Below are positions 22,528 through 31,245 of a DNA stretch of 64,000 nucleotides, one piece after another (positions within the stretch are counted from its first letter, which is position 1; every line of letters begins with the position of its first letter). The notes beneath the pieces were generated by a model that worked only from the letters and a program-made list of their open reading frames with translations, was not told the DNA's origin and did not search any database. The translations under genes were made by a program, and so were the position numbers. The stretch is from assembly GCA_963696875.1 (NCBI GenBank), contig CAVOLQ010000004.1:1-64000 (forward strand), in the 5' to 3' direction. The stretch is from Albibacterium sp963696875. GTDB taxonomy: Bacteria; Bacteroidota; Bacteroidia; Sphingobacteriales; Sphingobacteriaceae.

Positions 22528-22535
22528 CAAAGATA
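22528..22535 (-). promoter_or_regulatory. -7 promoter box of gltX, four bases from the start codon
   Basis: TATCTTTG on the minus strand matches TAnnTTTG exactly; then CATC and the ATG. With initiation about six bases after the box, the transcript would begin at or beside the start codon. TTG repeats at 22548-22553 are closer than the ideal spacing for a -33 element. Confidence 0.55.
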
Positions 22536-22598
22536 AAAATTTGCAGGCAACAAGTTTAAGTAAAATAATGTATTAACATAATTATGTATTTTCGCTTC

Positions 22599-23834
22599 AT
22601 GAACCCCTACCAATATAATCAACAATGGAAATTTATATTGCTCATTTTTGCGGCGATTATAGCTATTGCTTCTTTGGCCTATACCAATTACTTAATTAAA
22701 AATTTATCCATAGCCGAACGTACCAAAGCGGAAGTATGGGCCATGAGTACTCAAAACATCTTTAATATGCCAGATATTAATGATGAATTCACCACTTATA
22801 TCTATGCCGTTCGAGACAAACTTTCTGTTCCAGCCATCATCACTGATTCGAGAGATAGTATCATTTACTGGAAAGGATTAGACGAAACAAAAACCAATAT
22901 AAATATCAATACTGATTTGATAATGCAAGGACCAGAAGCAGTCAAGTACGACCCTTCTTATTTCAAAAAACAATTGAATATCATGAAATCGCAGCATGAG
23001 CCTATCTCTGTTGATTTGTATGCTGGCGACAAATGGCTTATTTATTATAAAGATTCTACGCTATTATCACAGTTAAGGATTTTTCCATATATCCAACTTT
23101 CTCTAATTGGGGTTTTCTTATTCATTGCATACACGGTTTTTAATTCTATTAAACGGTCTGAGCAAAATCAGGTCTGGGTGGGGATGGCTAAAGAGACAGC
23201 ACATCAGCTAGGAACTCCAATTTCCTCGCTTATGGCCTGGTTAGAGCTTATTAGAAGTAAGTTTAATGCTGAAGATGACCCCTTGATTCAGGAAATGGAA
23301 CAAGATGTGAAACGATTGGAAGTAGTGGCGGATCGCTTTTCCAAAATCGGCTCCAAACCTGTATTAGAGCCTCATAACATTTATAATGTTATTACAGATT
23401 TTATGAATTATTTCAAAATCAGAATCTCTGATAAGATAACATTTACAGTATCCGGTGATAAACACTCCGAAGCTTTAATTAATATCCCATTATTTGACTG
23501 GGTGCTTGAAAATATCTTAAAAAATGCTGCTAATGCAATAAGTTCAACAGGAAATATCGACATCTTAATTACCGAGAACCTTGTAAAGGAACAGATTTAT
23601 ATTGATATACGCGATACCGGAAAGGGCATTCCTAAATCAAAGTTTGAAGCAGTATTCCAGCCTGGCTATACTACAAGAAAAAGAGGCTGGGGCTTAGGAT
23701 TGTCATTAACGAAAAGGATAGTAGAAAATTACCATCAAGGAGAAGTTTTCATAAAAGACTCTGAGATAGACAAAGGGACAACATTTCGTATTGTTTTGAA
23801 GAGTAGCCTTACTTATGAACCAACCTCAATCTAA
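22599..23834 (+). CDS. Membrane sensor histidine kinase lacking HAMP domain
   Basis: About 411 residues: membrane helices at 11-29 and 160-184 enclose a 130-residue external loop; there is no HAMP or PAS domain. The H box is the variant KETAHQLGTPISSLMAW with H202 (LGTP in place of the usual MRTP/FKTP); the N box is LENILKNAANAIS, G1 is DTGKGI and G2 is GWGLGLSLTKRI. It is therefore likely an active kinase of the Bacteroidetes HQLGTP type. The ATG at 22599 is preferred over one at 22584. It is divergent from gltX and overlaps or abuts the thioesterase gene; no response regulator is adjacent. Confidence 0.88.
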   Translation: MNPYQYNQQWKFILLIFAAIIAIASLAYTNYLIKNLSIAERTKAEVWAMSTQNIFNMPDINDEFTTYIYAVRDKLSVPAIITDSRDSIIYWKGLDETKTNININTDLIMQGPEAVKYDPSYFKKQLNIMKSQHEPISVDLYAGDKWLIYYKDSTLLSQLRIFPYIQLSLIGVFLFIAYTVFNSIKRSEQNQVWVGMAKETAHQLGTPISSLMAWLELIRSKFNAEDDPLIQEMEQDVKRLEVVADRFSKIGSKPVLEPHNIYNVITDFMNYFKIRISDKITFTVSGDKHSEALINIPLFDWVLENILKNAANAISSTGNIDILITENLVKEQIYIDIRDTGKGIPKSKFEAVFQPGYTTRKRGWGLGLSLTKRIVENYHQGEVFIKDSEIDKGTTFRIVLKSSLTYEPTSI

Positions 23835-24267
23835 AATTATGTGGTTTAAACAAACAACAACCCAAGAGTTGAATGATCGTCCTAAAAATCATCTTGGCGC
23901 ATTAATTGGCATTAAATTTTTGGAGTTAACCGATAATAGCTTATCCGCTATTATGCCTGTAGATGAAAAAACCCGCCAACCAATGGGTATATTACATGGA
24001 GGAGCCTCGGTAGTACTAGCGGAAACATTGGGAAGTGTGGCTTCTTCCCTAATGATTGATTCCGACAAATGGATGGCAGTGGGACTTGAAATAAACGCAA
24101 ATCACCTTCGACCTGTCTTTAGCGGACATGTAAAAGGAATTTGTACTCCTATACATATTGGCAATAAAACCCATGTTTGGGATATAAAAATCTTCAATGA
24201 CCAAGGAAAAATTAATTGCATTAGTCGCTTAACGGTTGCGATAGTACCAAAACAACAGAAAAAATAA
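23815..24267 (+). CDS. Hotdog-fold thioesterase, PaaI/MenI-like
   Basis: About 150 residues of the hotdog thioesterase family. Key features are PMGILHGGASVVLAETLGSVAS, in which the HGG and the following Glu form the active site of the 4HBT/PaaI group, and GLEINANHLRPVFSGHVKG. Relatives cleave acyl-CoA esters; in Bacteroidetes one such enzyme acts in menaquinone synthesis (DHNA-CoA hydrolysis), so this is a reasonable guess but not shown here. The start at 23815 overlaps the kinase gene by 20 bases; the ATG at 23839 would give a four-base gap and loses only eight residues. A terminator follows at 24355. Confidence 0.85.
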   Translation: MNQPQSKIMWFKQTTTQELNDRPKNHLGALIGIKFLELTDNSLSAIMPVDEKTRQPMGILHGGASVVLAETLGSVASSLMIDSDKWMAVGLEINANHLRPVFSGHVKGICTPIHIGNKTHVWDIKIFNDQGKINCISRLTVAIVPKQQKK

Positions 24268-24354
24268 TTATTTACTTTTTTTAAAACCTTTTCTAATATG
24301 CACTGTTGTAACTATATCTTTCCATTATTGGATAGATGATAAGGTTTAGGTTTT

Positions 24355-24392
24355 AGAAACGCTCTCGATATCAAGAATATCAGAGCGTTTCT
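24355..24392 (+). terminator. Hairpin terminator after the kinase-thioesterase unit
   Basis: Perfect 11-base arms AGAAACGCTCT (24355-24365) and AGAGCGTTTCT (24382-24392) with a partly self-complementary loop, followed by CATTTT. It lies 88 bases after the thioesterase stop. The remainder of the 256-base gap up to the transporter shows no gene. Confidence 0.65.
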
Positions 24393-24523
24393 CATTTTAA
24401 ACAATCGATTGATTCAGTTTTATTGCTTTTATTATTGGAATTATTTCATTAGTCTTGTAAAGCATTTCCATAATTCAAAAAATTAGGAGGCAATAATTAC
24501 AAATTTTAAATTAAGAAAAATCT

Positions 24524-25819
24524 ATGAGTCAATCACACGCTACTAATCTAGCGCCGAATAAGGGTGTGAGCCCAATCGTAATTATCGGTGCCCTGTTTTT
24601 TATTTTTGGTTTTGTCACCTGGTTAAATTCCCTCTTAATCCCTTACTTAGAAATTGCTTGTGAATTGACCAAGTTCCAGTCGTACTTTGTTACTTTCGCT
24701 TTTTACATCGCTTATTTAGTAATGGCTCCTATTTCTACGAAGACATTAAACTGGTTTGGTTTTAAAAATGGAATGTCTGTAGCATTAATTGTAATGGCTG
24801 TAGGTGCTGTTTTGTTTATTCCTGCAGCATTAAGTCGTACATACGAATTATTCCTATTAGGATTGTTTATTATGGGTAGCGGATTAGCTATTCTTCAAAC
24901 AGCATCAAACCCTTATATCACGATCGTTGGCCCGGCAGAAAGTGCAGCTAAAAGAATCAGTATAATGGGTATCTGTAACAAGTTGGCGGGTGCAGCTGCG
25001 CCTTTGATACTTGGATTATTTTTACACCTGGACAAAGCGGATGCGCTGAAAGCGGAAATATCGAATATGACCCTTGAAGCAAAAACTGCAGCATTGGATG
25101 CAATGGCTCATCGAGTAATCAATCCATACATTGGTATTGTTGTTGTTTTATTGCTCCTAGCCCTTTGGGTTTATAAATCTGGGCTACCGGAGGTTGATAC
25201 AGATGAAGAGGATGAAGCAATCGCATCATCCAATGTAGGAAAAAATAGCGTCTTTGATTTCCCACATGTAATATTAGGAGTTGTAACTCTTTTCCTATAC
25301 GTCGGAGTAGAAGTTTTAGCGGGCGATAGTATTATTAGTTATGGTTCTTCACAAGGAATACCCTTAACGATTGCAAAGTACTTCGCTACGGGCACTATGA
25401 TTTCTATGGTTGTTGGTTACATTATTGGAATTATAGCGATACCTAAATACATTAAGCAGGAAAATGCCTTACGTTTATGTGCAATTTCCGGTATAGCATT
25501 CACCTTGCTTGCCATCTTCACCTCGGGTTATGCTTCATTAGCATTCATCGCTTTGTTAGGTCTTTCAAACTCTCTGATGTGGCCGGCTATATGGCCTTTA
25601 GCCCTCGCTGGAGTTGGTCGATTTACAAAAGCTGCTTCGTCCCTGTTGGTTATGGGTATTGCAGGAGGTGCAGTTATTCCATTAGTTTATGGAGCATTAG
25701 CAGATGCATGGAACCCACAGCAGGCTTATTGGATCGCGGTTCCTTGCTACCTATTCATTCTTTTTTACTCTACTAAAGGACATAATATAGGTCGCAAAAG
25801 CAAAACTATAGAGTTTTAG
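24524..25819 (+). CDS. Sugar:proton symporter of the MFS FucP/GluP family
   Basis: A 431-residue transporter with about 12 membrane helices. The opening FFIFGFVTWLNSLLIPYLEIACELTKFQSYFVTFAFY and the motif GSGLAILQTASNPYITIVGP are characteristic of the fucose/glucose/galactose permease family (FHS), which bring in sugars with protons across the inner membrane. The insertion in the central loop and the VGVEVLAGDSIISYG motif of the second half are also typical. The substrate is probably a hexose such as glucose or galactose. It stands alone, with a terminator at both ends and a purine-rich GGAGG at 24486-24490, too far from the ATG to be a standard ribosome site. Confidence 0.9.
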   Translation: MSQSHATNLAPNKGVSPIVIIGALFFIFGFVTWLNSLLIPYLEIACELTKFQSYFVTFAFYIAYLVMAPISTKTLNWFGFKNGMSVALIVMAVGAVLFIPAALSRTYELFLLGLFIMGSGLAILQTASNPYITIVGPAESAAKRISIMGICNKLAGAAAPLILGLFLHLDKADALKAEISNMTLEAKTAALDAMAHRVINPYIGIVVVLLLLALWVYKSGLPEVDTDEEDEAIASSNVGKNSVFDFPHVILGVVTLFLYVGVEVLAGDSIISYGSSQGIPLTIAKYFATGTMISMVVGYIIGIIAIPKYIKQENALRLCAISGIAFTLLAIFTSGYASLAFIALLGLSNSLMWPAIWPLALAGVGRFTKAASSLLVMGIAGGAVIPLVYGALADAWNPQQAYWIAVPCYLFILFYSTKGHNIGRKSKTIEF

Positions 25820-25887
25820 ATCGAGGTGCGAGATACGAGATGCGGGTTGAAGCTAAAGCCTGTTACCTAAAACCTTGCGCCATACCT

Positions 25888-25924
25888 AAAAAAACAGGTC
25901 ATTATTCCAATGCCCTGTTTTTTT
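25888..25924 (+). terminator. Terminator of the sugar transporter gene
   Basis: Arms AAAAAACAGG (25888-25897) and CCTGTTTTTT (25914-25923) with a long T tract form a factor-independent terminator. Its T tract runs directly into the ffh promoter. Confidence 0.75.
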
Positions 25925-25925
25925 G

Positions 25926-25933
25926 TATATTTG
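25926..25933 (+). promoter_or_regulatory. -7 promoter box of ffh
   Basis: TATATTTG matches TAnnTTTG and lies 24 bases before the ffh ATG; the -33 region (TTAT at the expected distance) is poor. It follows immediately on the previous terminator's T tract. Confidence 0.5.
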
Positions 25934-25957
25934 CATTCCGTTTAAAAACAAAATATC

Positions 25958-27289
25958 ATGTTTGAGAATTTACAAGATAAGCTAGATAGAGCATTTAAGG
26001 TTCTAAAAGGGCAAGGAAATATTACCGAAATTAACGTTGCAGAAACCATGAAAGAGATCCGTAAGGCTCTCCTTGATGCGGACGTTAACTATAAAACTGC
26101 AAAAGCTTTTACTGATGAGGTTAGGCAAAAAGCATTAGGAGAAAATGTTTTAACAAGCATTTCTCCTGGACAGCTTCTTACCAAGATCATGAATGATGAG
26201 CTTGCTGCTCTTATGGGTGGGACGGTTACAGAACTTGATCTTAAATCAAACCCAACTGTAATTCTTATTGCCGGACTAAACGGAGCTGGTAAAACTACAT
26301 TTTCAGGTAAACTAGCAAACTTTTTAAAAGAAAAAAAAGGGAAGAAACCCCTTTTAGTTGCTGGTGACGTATATCGTCCTGCTGCTATCGACCAATTACA
26401 AGTCTTAGGTTCACAGGTAAATGTACCGGTTTATGTCAATTTAGAATCTAAAGATCCCGTTGCTATAGCCCTTGAAGGGATTGCAGAAGCCAAAAGAAAC
26501 GGTCAAAACGTTGTGATTATCGATACCGCCGGCCGATTAGCGATTGATGAGGCATTGATGACCGAGATCACAGCTGTAAAAGATGCTTCTAAGCCAAATG
26601 AAATACTTTTCGTTGTGGATTCCATGACAGGACAAGATGCAGTCAATACCGCAAAAGCGTTTAATGATCGTTTAGACTTCACGGGCGTTGTTTTGACCAA
26701 GCTAGACGGGGATACGCGAGGTGGAGCAGCTTTATCTATTAAATCTGTTGTTAACAAGCCCATTAAATTTATCGGTACAGGAGAAAAAATGGATGCTCTA
26801 GATGTATTCCATCCCGATCGTATGGCTTCCCGTATCTTAGGAATGGGGGACGTGATTTCCTTAGTTGAACGAGCGCAGCAACAATTCGATGAAAAAGAGG
26901 CTGCTGAACTTCAAAAGAAGATTCGTAAAAACAAATTTGACTTTAACGACTTCATAGGCCAAATTCAGCAAATCAAAAAGATGGGGAATATGAAGGATTT
27001 GATGGGCATGATTCCTGGAGTAGGCAAAGCGATGAAGGATGTTGAAATTGAAGATGATGCCTTCAAACCCATTGAGGCTATTATCCATTCTATGACGCCT
27101 TTTGAAAGAGAAAATCCGGATAGCATAAACCAATCCCGCAGAACGCGAATTGCCAAAGGCGCAGGGACTGATCTTCAAGAAGTCAATAAACTAATGAAGC
27201 AGTTCTCTGATATGCGCAAAGTAATGAAGCAGTTCTCCAACCCGGCCGCTGCAGCGAAAATGATGCGTAATATGCCGAAGATGAGGTAA
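25958..27289 (+). CDS. ffh: Signal recognition particle protein Ffh
   Basis: A 443-residue SRP GTPase that, with the 4.5S RNA, takes ribosomes making membrane proteins to FtsY. The N helical bundle (1-90) precedes the G domain with G1 GLNGAGKTTFSGKLA, DVYRPAAIDQL, DTAGRL and TKLDGDTRGGAAL. The methionine-rich M domain from about residue 325 includes GMIPGVGKAM and the RNA-binding RRTRIAKGAG, and ends in a Met-rich tail. Length is normal. It is a single gene with its own promoter; yifB follows after a further promoter. Confidence 0.97.
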   Translation: MFENLQDKLDRAFKVLKGQGNITEINVAETMKEIRKALLDADVNYKTAKAFTDEVRQKALGENVLTSISPGQLLTKIMNDELAALMGGTVTELDLKSNPTVILIAGLNGAGKTTFSGKLANFLKEKKGKKPLLVAGDVYRPAAIDQLQVLGSQVNVPVYVNLESKDPVAIALEGIAEAKRNGQNVVIIDTAGRLAIDEALMTEITAVKDASKPNEILFVVDSMTGQDAVNTAKAFNDRLDFTGVVLTKLDGDTRGGAALSIKSVVNKPIKFIGTGEKMDALDVFHPDRMASRILGMGDVISLVERAQQQFDEKEAAELQKKIRKNKFDFNDFIGQIQQIKKMGNMKDLMGMIPGVGKAMKDVEIEDDAFKPIEAIIHSMTPFERENPDSINQSRRTRIAKGAGTDLQEVNKLMKQFSDMRKVMKQFSNPAAAAKMMRNMPKMR

Positions 27290-27292
27290 TTA

Positions 27293-27324
27293 TTTGACAA
27301 TAGTATAGATCTTCATTATCTTAG
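27293..27324 (+). promoter_or_regulatory. Promoter of yifB
   Basis: TTTG (27293-27296), 20 bases, then TATCTTAG (27317-27324), a seven-of-eight match to TAnnTTTG, 15 bases before the yifB ATG. The leader would be under ten bases. Confidence 0.55.
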
Positions 27325-27339
27325 GAAAAATGAGGATCT

Positions 27340-28881
27340 ATGCTAGTAAAAACCTATGCAAGTGCTGTTTCCGGAATTGAATCGACGACTATTACAGTTG
27401 AAGTCAACATTTCCTCTGGCACAAAATATTATTTAGTCGGTTTAGCTGATGCCGCCGTCAAAGAAAGCTTGCAACGAATAGAAAGTGCCATTGCCACAAG
27501 CGGCTTTCGAATGCCGCGCCAAAAAATCGTTGTCAATTTAGCTCCCGCAGATATCCGGAAAGAGGGTTCTTCTTATGATCTTGCTATTGCGATTGGCATC
27601 CTGGCTTCTTCAAACCAAATTAAAACTGATCTGCTTACTAAATACCTCATCTTAGGAGAACTCTCTCTCGATGGAGGAATCCAACCCATTAAAGGCGCAC
27701 TCCCTATCGCGGTCCAGGCTAGAGAAGAAGGCTTTAAAGGATTAATCTTACCTCGTGAAAATGCGAGGGAAGCTGCGATTGTTAGTGATCTTGAAATTTA
27801 TGGCGCTTCTACTATCAGTGAGGTTATTTCATTCTTAGATGGAGTAGAATCATTGGAAAGAACTATTATTGACACGAGGCAGGAATTTCTGAATAAGGTC
27901 AATAATTATGAAAATGATTTTTCGGACGTTCGCGGGCAAGAAAACATCAAACGAGCCTTAGAAATTGCAGCAGCAGGCGGCCACAATTTAATTTTAATAG
28001 GCCCTCCAGGAGCAGGAAAAACCATGCTGGCAAAACGCTTGCCCAGTATTTTACCACCTCTAAACCTTCATGAATCTTTAGAGACAACGAAAATACATTC
28101 CGTTGCAGGAAAATTAAGTGCCACAGATTCTTTAATGACTGCAAGACCCTTTAGGTCTCCACACCATACTGTTAGTGATGTAGCTTTAGTAGGCGGAGGA
28201 GCAAATCCGCAACCGGGTGAAATTTCTCTAGCCCATAATGGTGTGTTATTTTTGGATGAACTGCCCGAATTCAAACGGTCGGTACTGGAAGTAATGCGTC
28301 AGCCATTAGAAGAACGTAAAATTACAATCTCTAGAGCACGCCTATCCGTTGATTACCCGTCAAGTTTTATGTTGGTAGCCTCTATGAATCCATGCCCTTG
28401 TGGATATTATAATCACCCGGAAAAAGAATGCATTTGCCAAGCTGGAATAGTCCAGAAATACTTAAGTAAAGTTTCCGGACCACTGCTTGATCGAATCGAT
28501 TTACATGTTGAGGTCACCCCGGTCGATTTCAATGAACTCACCTCGGCACAAAATTCGGAAAAAAGTGAGAAGGTAAGGGAAAGAGTGACTAAAGCAAGGG
28601 AATTTCAAGCACTTCGTTTTAAGGATAATCCTTCTATTCATAGCAATGCCCATATGGGTGCTAAAGCGGTTCGAGAAATTTGTCAAATAGATGTAGCTGG
28701 CAAATCTTTACTAAAAACGGCCATGGATAAATTAGGATTATCGGCGCGTGCTTATGATCGAATATTAAAGGTTTCAAGAACAATTGCCGATTTAGAAGGA
28801 AGTAGGGAAATTAGCATTGAACATTTAGCGGAAGCCATTCATTATAGGAACTTGGACCGCGAGAATTGGGCAAATGGTTGA
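27340..28881 (+). CDS. yifB: YifB/ComM-family Mg-chelatase-like AAA+ ATPase
   Basis: A 513-residue protein of the ComM family, hexameric helicases that promote branch migration during natural transformation where studied. The N-terminal Lon-like/ChlI domain (residues 1-170) is followed by the AAA+ core with Walker A GPPGAGKTML, Walker B LFLDELPEF and the MNPCPCGYYNHPEKECIC stretch, which looks like a zinc-binding loop. The C-terminal Mg_chelatase_C region has LSARAYDRILKVSRTIADL. Length is normal. Its presence does not prove competence. It converges with tsf and shares the terminator at 28900. Confidence 0.94.
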   Translation: MLVKTYASAVSGIESTTITVEVNISSGTKYYLVGLADAAVKESLQRIESAIATSGFRMPRQKIVVNLAPADIRKEGSSYDLAIAIGILASSNQIKTDLLTKYLILGELSLDGGIQPIKGALPIAVQAREEGFKGLILPRENAREAAIVSDLEIYGASTISEVISFLDGVESLERTIIDTRQEFLNKVNNYENDFSDVRGQENIKRALEIAAAGGHNLILIGPPGAGKTMLAKRLPSILPPLNLHESLETTKIHSVAGKLSATDSLMTARPFRSPHHTVSDVALVGGGANPQPGEISLAHNGVLFLDELPEFKRSVLEVMRQPLEERKITISRARLSVDYPSSFMLVASMNPCPCGYYNHPEKECICQAGIVQKYLSKVSGPLLDRIDLHVEVTPVDFNELTSAQNSEKSEKVRERVTKAREFQALRFKDNPSIHSNAHMGAKAVREICQIDVAGKSLLKTAMDKLGLSARAYDRILKVSRTIADLEGSREISIEHLAEAIHYRNLDRENWANG

Positions 28882-28899
28882 AATTAGGGACAAATGAAA

Positions 28900-28933
28900 A
28901 AAGGGTCAATCAGACTTTTCCAATTGACCCTTT
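28900..28933. terminator. Shared terminator of yifB and the ribosomal operon
   Basis: Perfect 11-base arms AAAGGGTCAAT (28900-28910) and ATTGACCCTTT (28923-28933), loop of 12 bases, with A and T runs outside so it can act in both directions. It lies between the convergent yifB and tsf genes. The rest of the gap is a faint example of the degenerate intergenic tract. Confidence 0.7.
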
Positions 28934-29009
28934 AAGTATATTGCGCTTTTTAACGTCAACCGACATCTCAAAGCAGATAACTGATAGCCCCGAAAGCTAT
29001 CCGCTAATT

Positions 29010-29843
29010 TTATCCTCCTAACTGAACTCTTTTGAAAGAAGTAACTGTTAAATCCTTAGAAACACTATCTAAGAATTGTTTAACAGATTTAGAAGAGTCC
29101 TTTACAAACTCCTGGTTTAATAATGTATTATCCTTGTAGAATCTGTTCAATTTCCCTTCTGCAATTTTATCTAGCATAGCCTCTGGCTTACCTTCTGCAC
29201 GAATTTGCTCTTTAGCAATTTCAATTTCACGTTCAATAACTGCAGAGTCAACTCCATCTTTATCAATGGCGATTGGGTTCATTGCAGCAATTTGCATAGC
29301 CACATCCTTACCAGCTTCTTCAGCACCTTCCGCATCTGCACTCAAACCTACCAAAACACCTAAACGGTAGTTTCCATGGATGTATGCAATTACTTTTTCA
29401 GCATTGATGGTCTCAAAGGTAGAAAGATCAATTCTTTCACCAATTTTACCAGTTTGATCAATGATTTGATCAGCAATTTTACTACCATTGAAAGAAAGTT
29501 CTTTCAATGCTTCAAGAGAAGCAGGTTTTTGCTCAATGGCAACCGTTGCGATCCCTTCAGCAAAAGCGATAAAATCTTCGTTTTTAGCAACAAAGTCAGT
29601 TTCGCAATTCACTTCTACGACGATACCGTATTTACCATCTGTTTTCGCTATAATTACGCCTTCATTAGACTCACGGTCTTGACGGTTAGCAGCAACTTTA
29701 GCTCCCTTCTTACGAAGGTAATCCACCGCAGCCTCAAAATCGCCGTTAGCTTCCACTAATGCTTTCTTACAATCCATCATACCTGCACCGGTTTGCTGAC
29801 GTAATTTATTTACATCAGATGCAGAAATTTTCACTGTAGACAT
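29010..29843 (-). CDS. tsf: Translation elongation factor Ts
   Basis: A 277-residue guanine-nucleotide exchange factor for EF-Tu. The N-terminal UBA-like domain has VNKLRQQTGAGMMDCKKALVEANGD and the core has the TDFVAKNEDF motif, where the TDFV residues insert into EF-Tu. Length fits the family. It follows rpsB by about 100 bases with a strong hairpin between, the classic rpsB-tsf order. Confidence 0.97.
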   Translation of the reverse strand: MSTVKISASDVNKLRQQTGAGMMDCKKALVEANGDFEAAVDYLRKKGAKVAANRQDRESNEGVIIAKTDGKYGIVVEVNCETDFVAKNEDFIAFAEGIATVAIEQKPASLEALKELSFNGSKIADQIIDQTGKIGERIDLSTFETINAEKVIAYIHGNYRLGVLVGLSADAEGAEEAGKDVAMQIAAMNPIAIDKDGVDSAVIEREIEIAKEQIRAEGKPEAMLDKIAEGKLNRFYKDNTLLNQEFVKDSSKSVKQFLDSVSKDLTVTSFKRVQLGG

Positions 29844-29874
29844 ATTAAAATTTTTTCTTTCTGTTTTTAAAATA

Positions 29875-29936
29875 GCTGTGGGTTGCGCGTCAAGTGTTTT
29901 GGGTATACGCCAAACACAGGACTAGCAACCCACAGC
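29875..29936 (-). promoter_or_regulatory. Intercistronic hairpin between rpsB and tsf
   Basis: Perfect 12-base arms GCTGTGGGTTGC (29875-29886) and GCAACCCACAGC (29925-29936), with an inner short stem (GTGTTT/AAACAC). It starts eight bases after the rpsB stop. Read on the minus strand it is followed by TATTTTAAAAA rather than a clean U run, so it may act as an attenuator, processing site or mRNA stabiliser setting tsf level relative to rpsB. Confidence 0.65.
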
Positions 29937-29943
29937 CGTTAAT

Positions 29944-30828
29944 TTAATTTTCTTCCTTTTGCTCGCTCGATGCGTCAGCCTCAGGTGTTGAAGTCGATTC
30001 AGCTGGAGTAGCCGCTCTACGGGTACGTTTAGCAGAAGCATCTTTAGGTTCAGCTTTCGCATCCTCTTTTGCTTCCTTCGCGTTATCAATCTGCGCTTTT
30101 GCTGCTGCTGCTTCCTTTTCTACCTCTTCTTCTTTATCTCTTTTACGCTCTTCCAAACCTTCTTTAATTGCATTAATGATAATGTCAGAAATCAAAGTAA
30201 TGGATTTTGTGGCGTCATCATTCGCTGGAATTGGAAAATCGATAAAATCAGGATTAGAGTTTGTATCGACCATTCCAAATGTTGGAATGTTTAACTTCTG
30301 AGCTTCGCTAACTGCTATATGCTCTTTTTTCACATCAATAATGAATAAAGCAGCAGGTAAGCGGTTTAAATCAGCGATACCACCTAATAGAGATTCCAAC
30401 TTGATACGCTCACGTTGAATCATCAATTTCTCTTTTTTCGATAAAACATCATACGTACCGTCTTTCGTCATTTTATCGATGTTCGACATCTTTTTAATTG
30501 ACTTACGTACTGTAGCAAAGTTTGTTAACATCCCGCCTAACCAACGTTCGGTTACAAACGGCATGTTTACTTCTGCCGCTTGTGCAGCGATGATATCCTT
30601 CGCTTGTTTTTTAGTCGCTACGAATAATACTTTACGACCCGATTTAACGATTTGCTTAATTGCCGAAGAAGCTTCTTCCAATTTCGCTAAAGTTTTGTTT
30701 AAATCGATAATGTGGATTCCGTTGCGTTCCATGAAAATGTACTTCGCCATTTTCGGGTCCCACTTACGGGTAAGGTGACCAAAATGTACACCTGCATCCA
30801 ATAATTCTTGATATGTTGTTCTTGCCAT
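29944..30828 (-). CDS. rpsB: 30S ribosomal protein S2
   Basis: A 294-residue S2. The conserved core (1-225) includes ELLDAGVHFGHLTRKWDPKMAKYIF, the IDLNKT segment and NSNPDFIDFPIPANDDATKSI. The last 60 or so residues form a low-complexity tail rich in Ala, Glu and Lys, which lengthens the protein beyond the common 230-250 residues; similar tails occur in other Sphingobacteriales. It is third in the rplM-rpsI-rpsB-tsf unit and follows rpsI by 18 bases. Confidence 0.97.
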   Translation of the reverse strand: MARTTYQELLDAGVHFGHLTRKWDPKMAKYIFMERNGIHIIDLNKTLAKLEEASSAIKQIVKSGRKVLFVATKKQAKDIIAAQAAEVNMPFVTERWLGGMLTNFATVRKSIKKMSNIDKMTKDGTYDVLSKKEKLMIQRERIKLESLLGGIADLNRLPAALFIIDVKKEHIAVSEAQKLNIPTFGMVDTNSNPDFIDFPIPANDDATKSITLISDIIINAIKEGLEERKRDKEEEVEKEAAAAKAQIDNAKEAKEDAKAEPKDASAKRTRRAATPAESTSTPEADASSEQKEEN

Positions 30829-30846
30829 TGTGTGATCCTCCTTAAA

Positions 30847-31233
30847 TTAACGTTTACTAAATTGAAATTTCTTACGGGCTTTAGCGCGTCCTGGTTTCTT
30901 ACGTTCAACCATACGGTTATCACGGGTCACCAATCCTTTAGCACGCAAAGAAGCTTTCACTTCCGGGTCTAGTTCTACCAAGGCTTTAGAGATTGCTAAA
31001 CGCACAGCCTCTGCTTGGCCTTTAATACCACCACCGGCAACGTTAACTTTCACATCGTGGTTTCCGATAACACCGGCAACCTCCATGCTTTGAGTAACAA
31101 TGTACTGCAAGGGCAATGTTGGGAAATATTCTTTATAATCTTTACCGTTTACGGTAATCACGCCACTACCAGCATTCAAATAAATGCGAGCAACTGCGGT
31201 TTTTCTTCTTCCTGAAGTGTTTGTAATCGCCAT
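30847..31233 (-). CDS. rpsI: 30S ribosomal protein S9
   Basis: A 128-residue S9 with the GRRKTAVARIYL opening, GGGIKGQAEAVRLAISKAL in the middle and the basic tail DNRMVERKKPGRAKARKKFQFSKR that reaches into the P site. Normal length. It follows rplM by 12 bases, so translation is probably coupled. Confidence 0.98.
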   Translation of the reverse strand: MAITNTSGRRKTAVARIYLNAGSGVITVNGKDYKEYFPTLPLQYIVTQSMEVAGVIGNHDVKVNVAGGGIKGQAEAVRLAISKALVELDPEVKASLRAKGLVTRDNRMVERKKPGRAKARKKFQFSKR

Positions 31234-31245
31234 TTCTTTTCTTCC

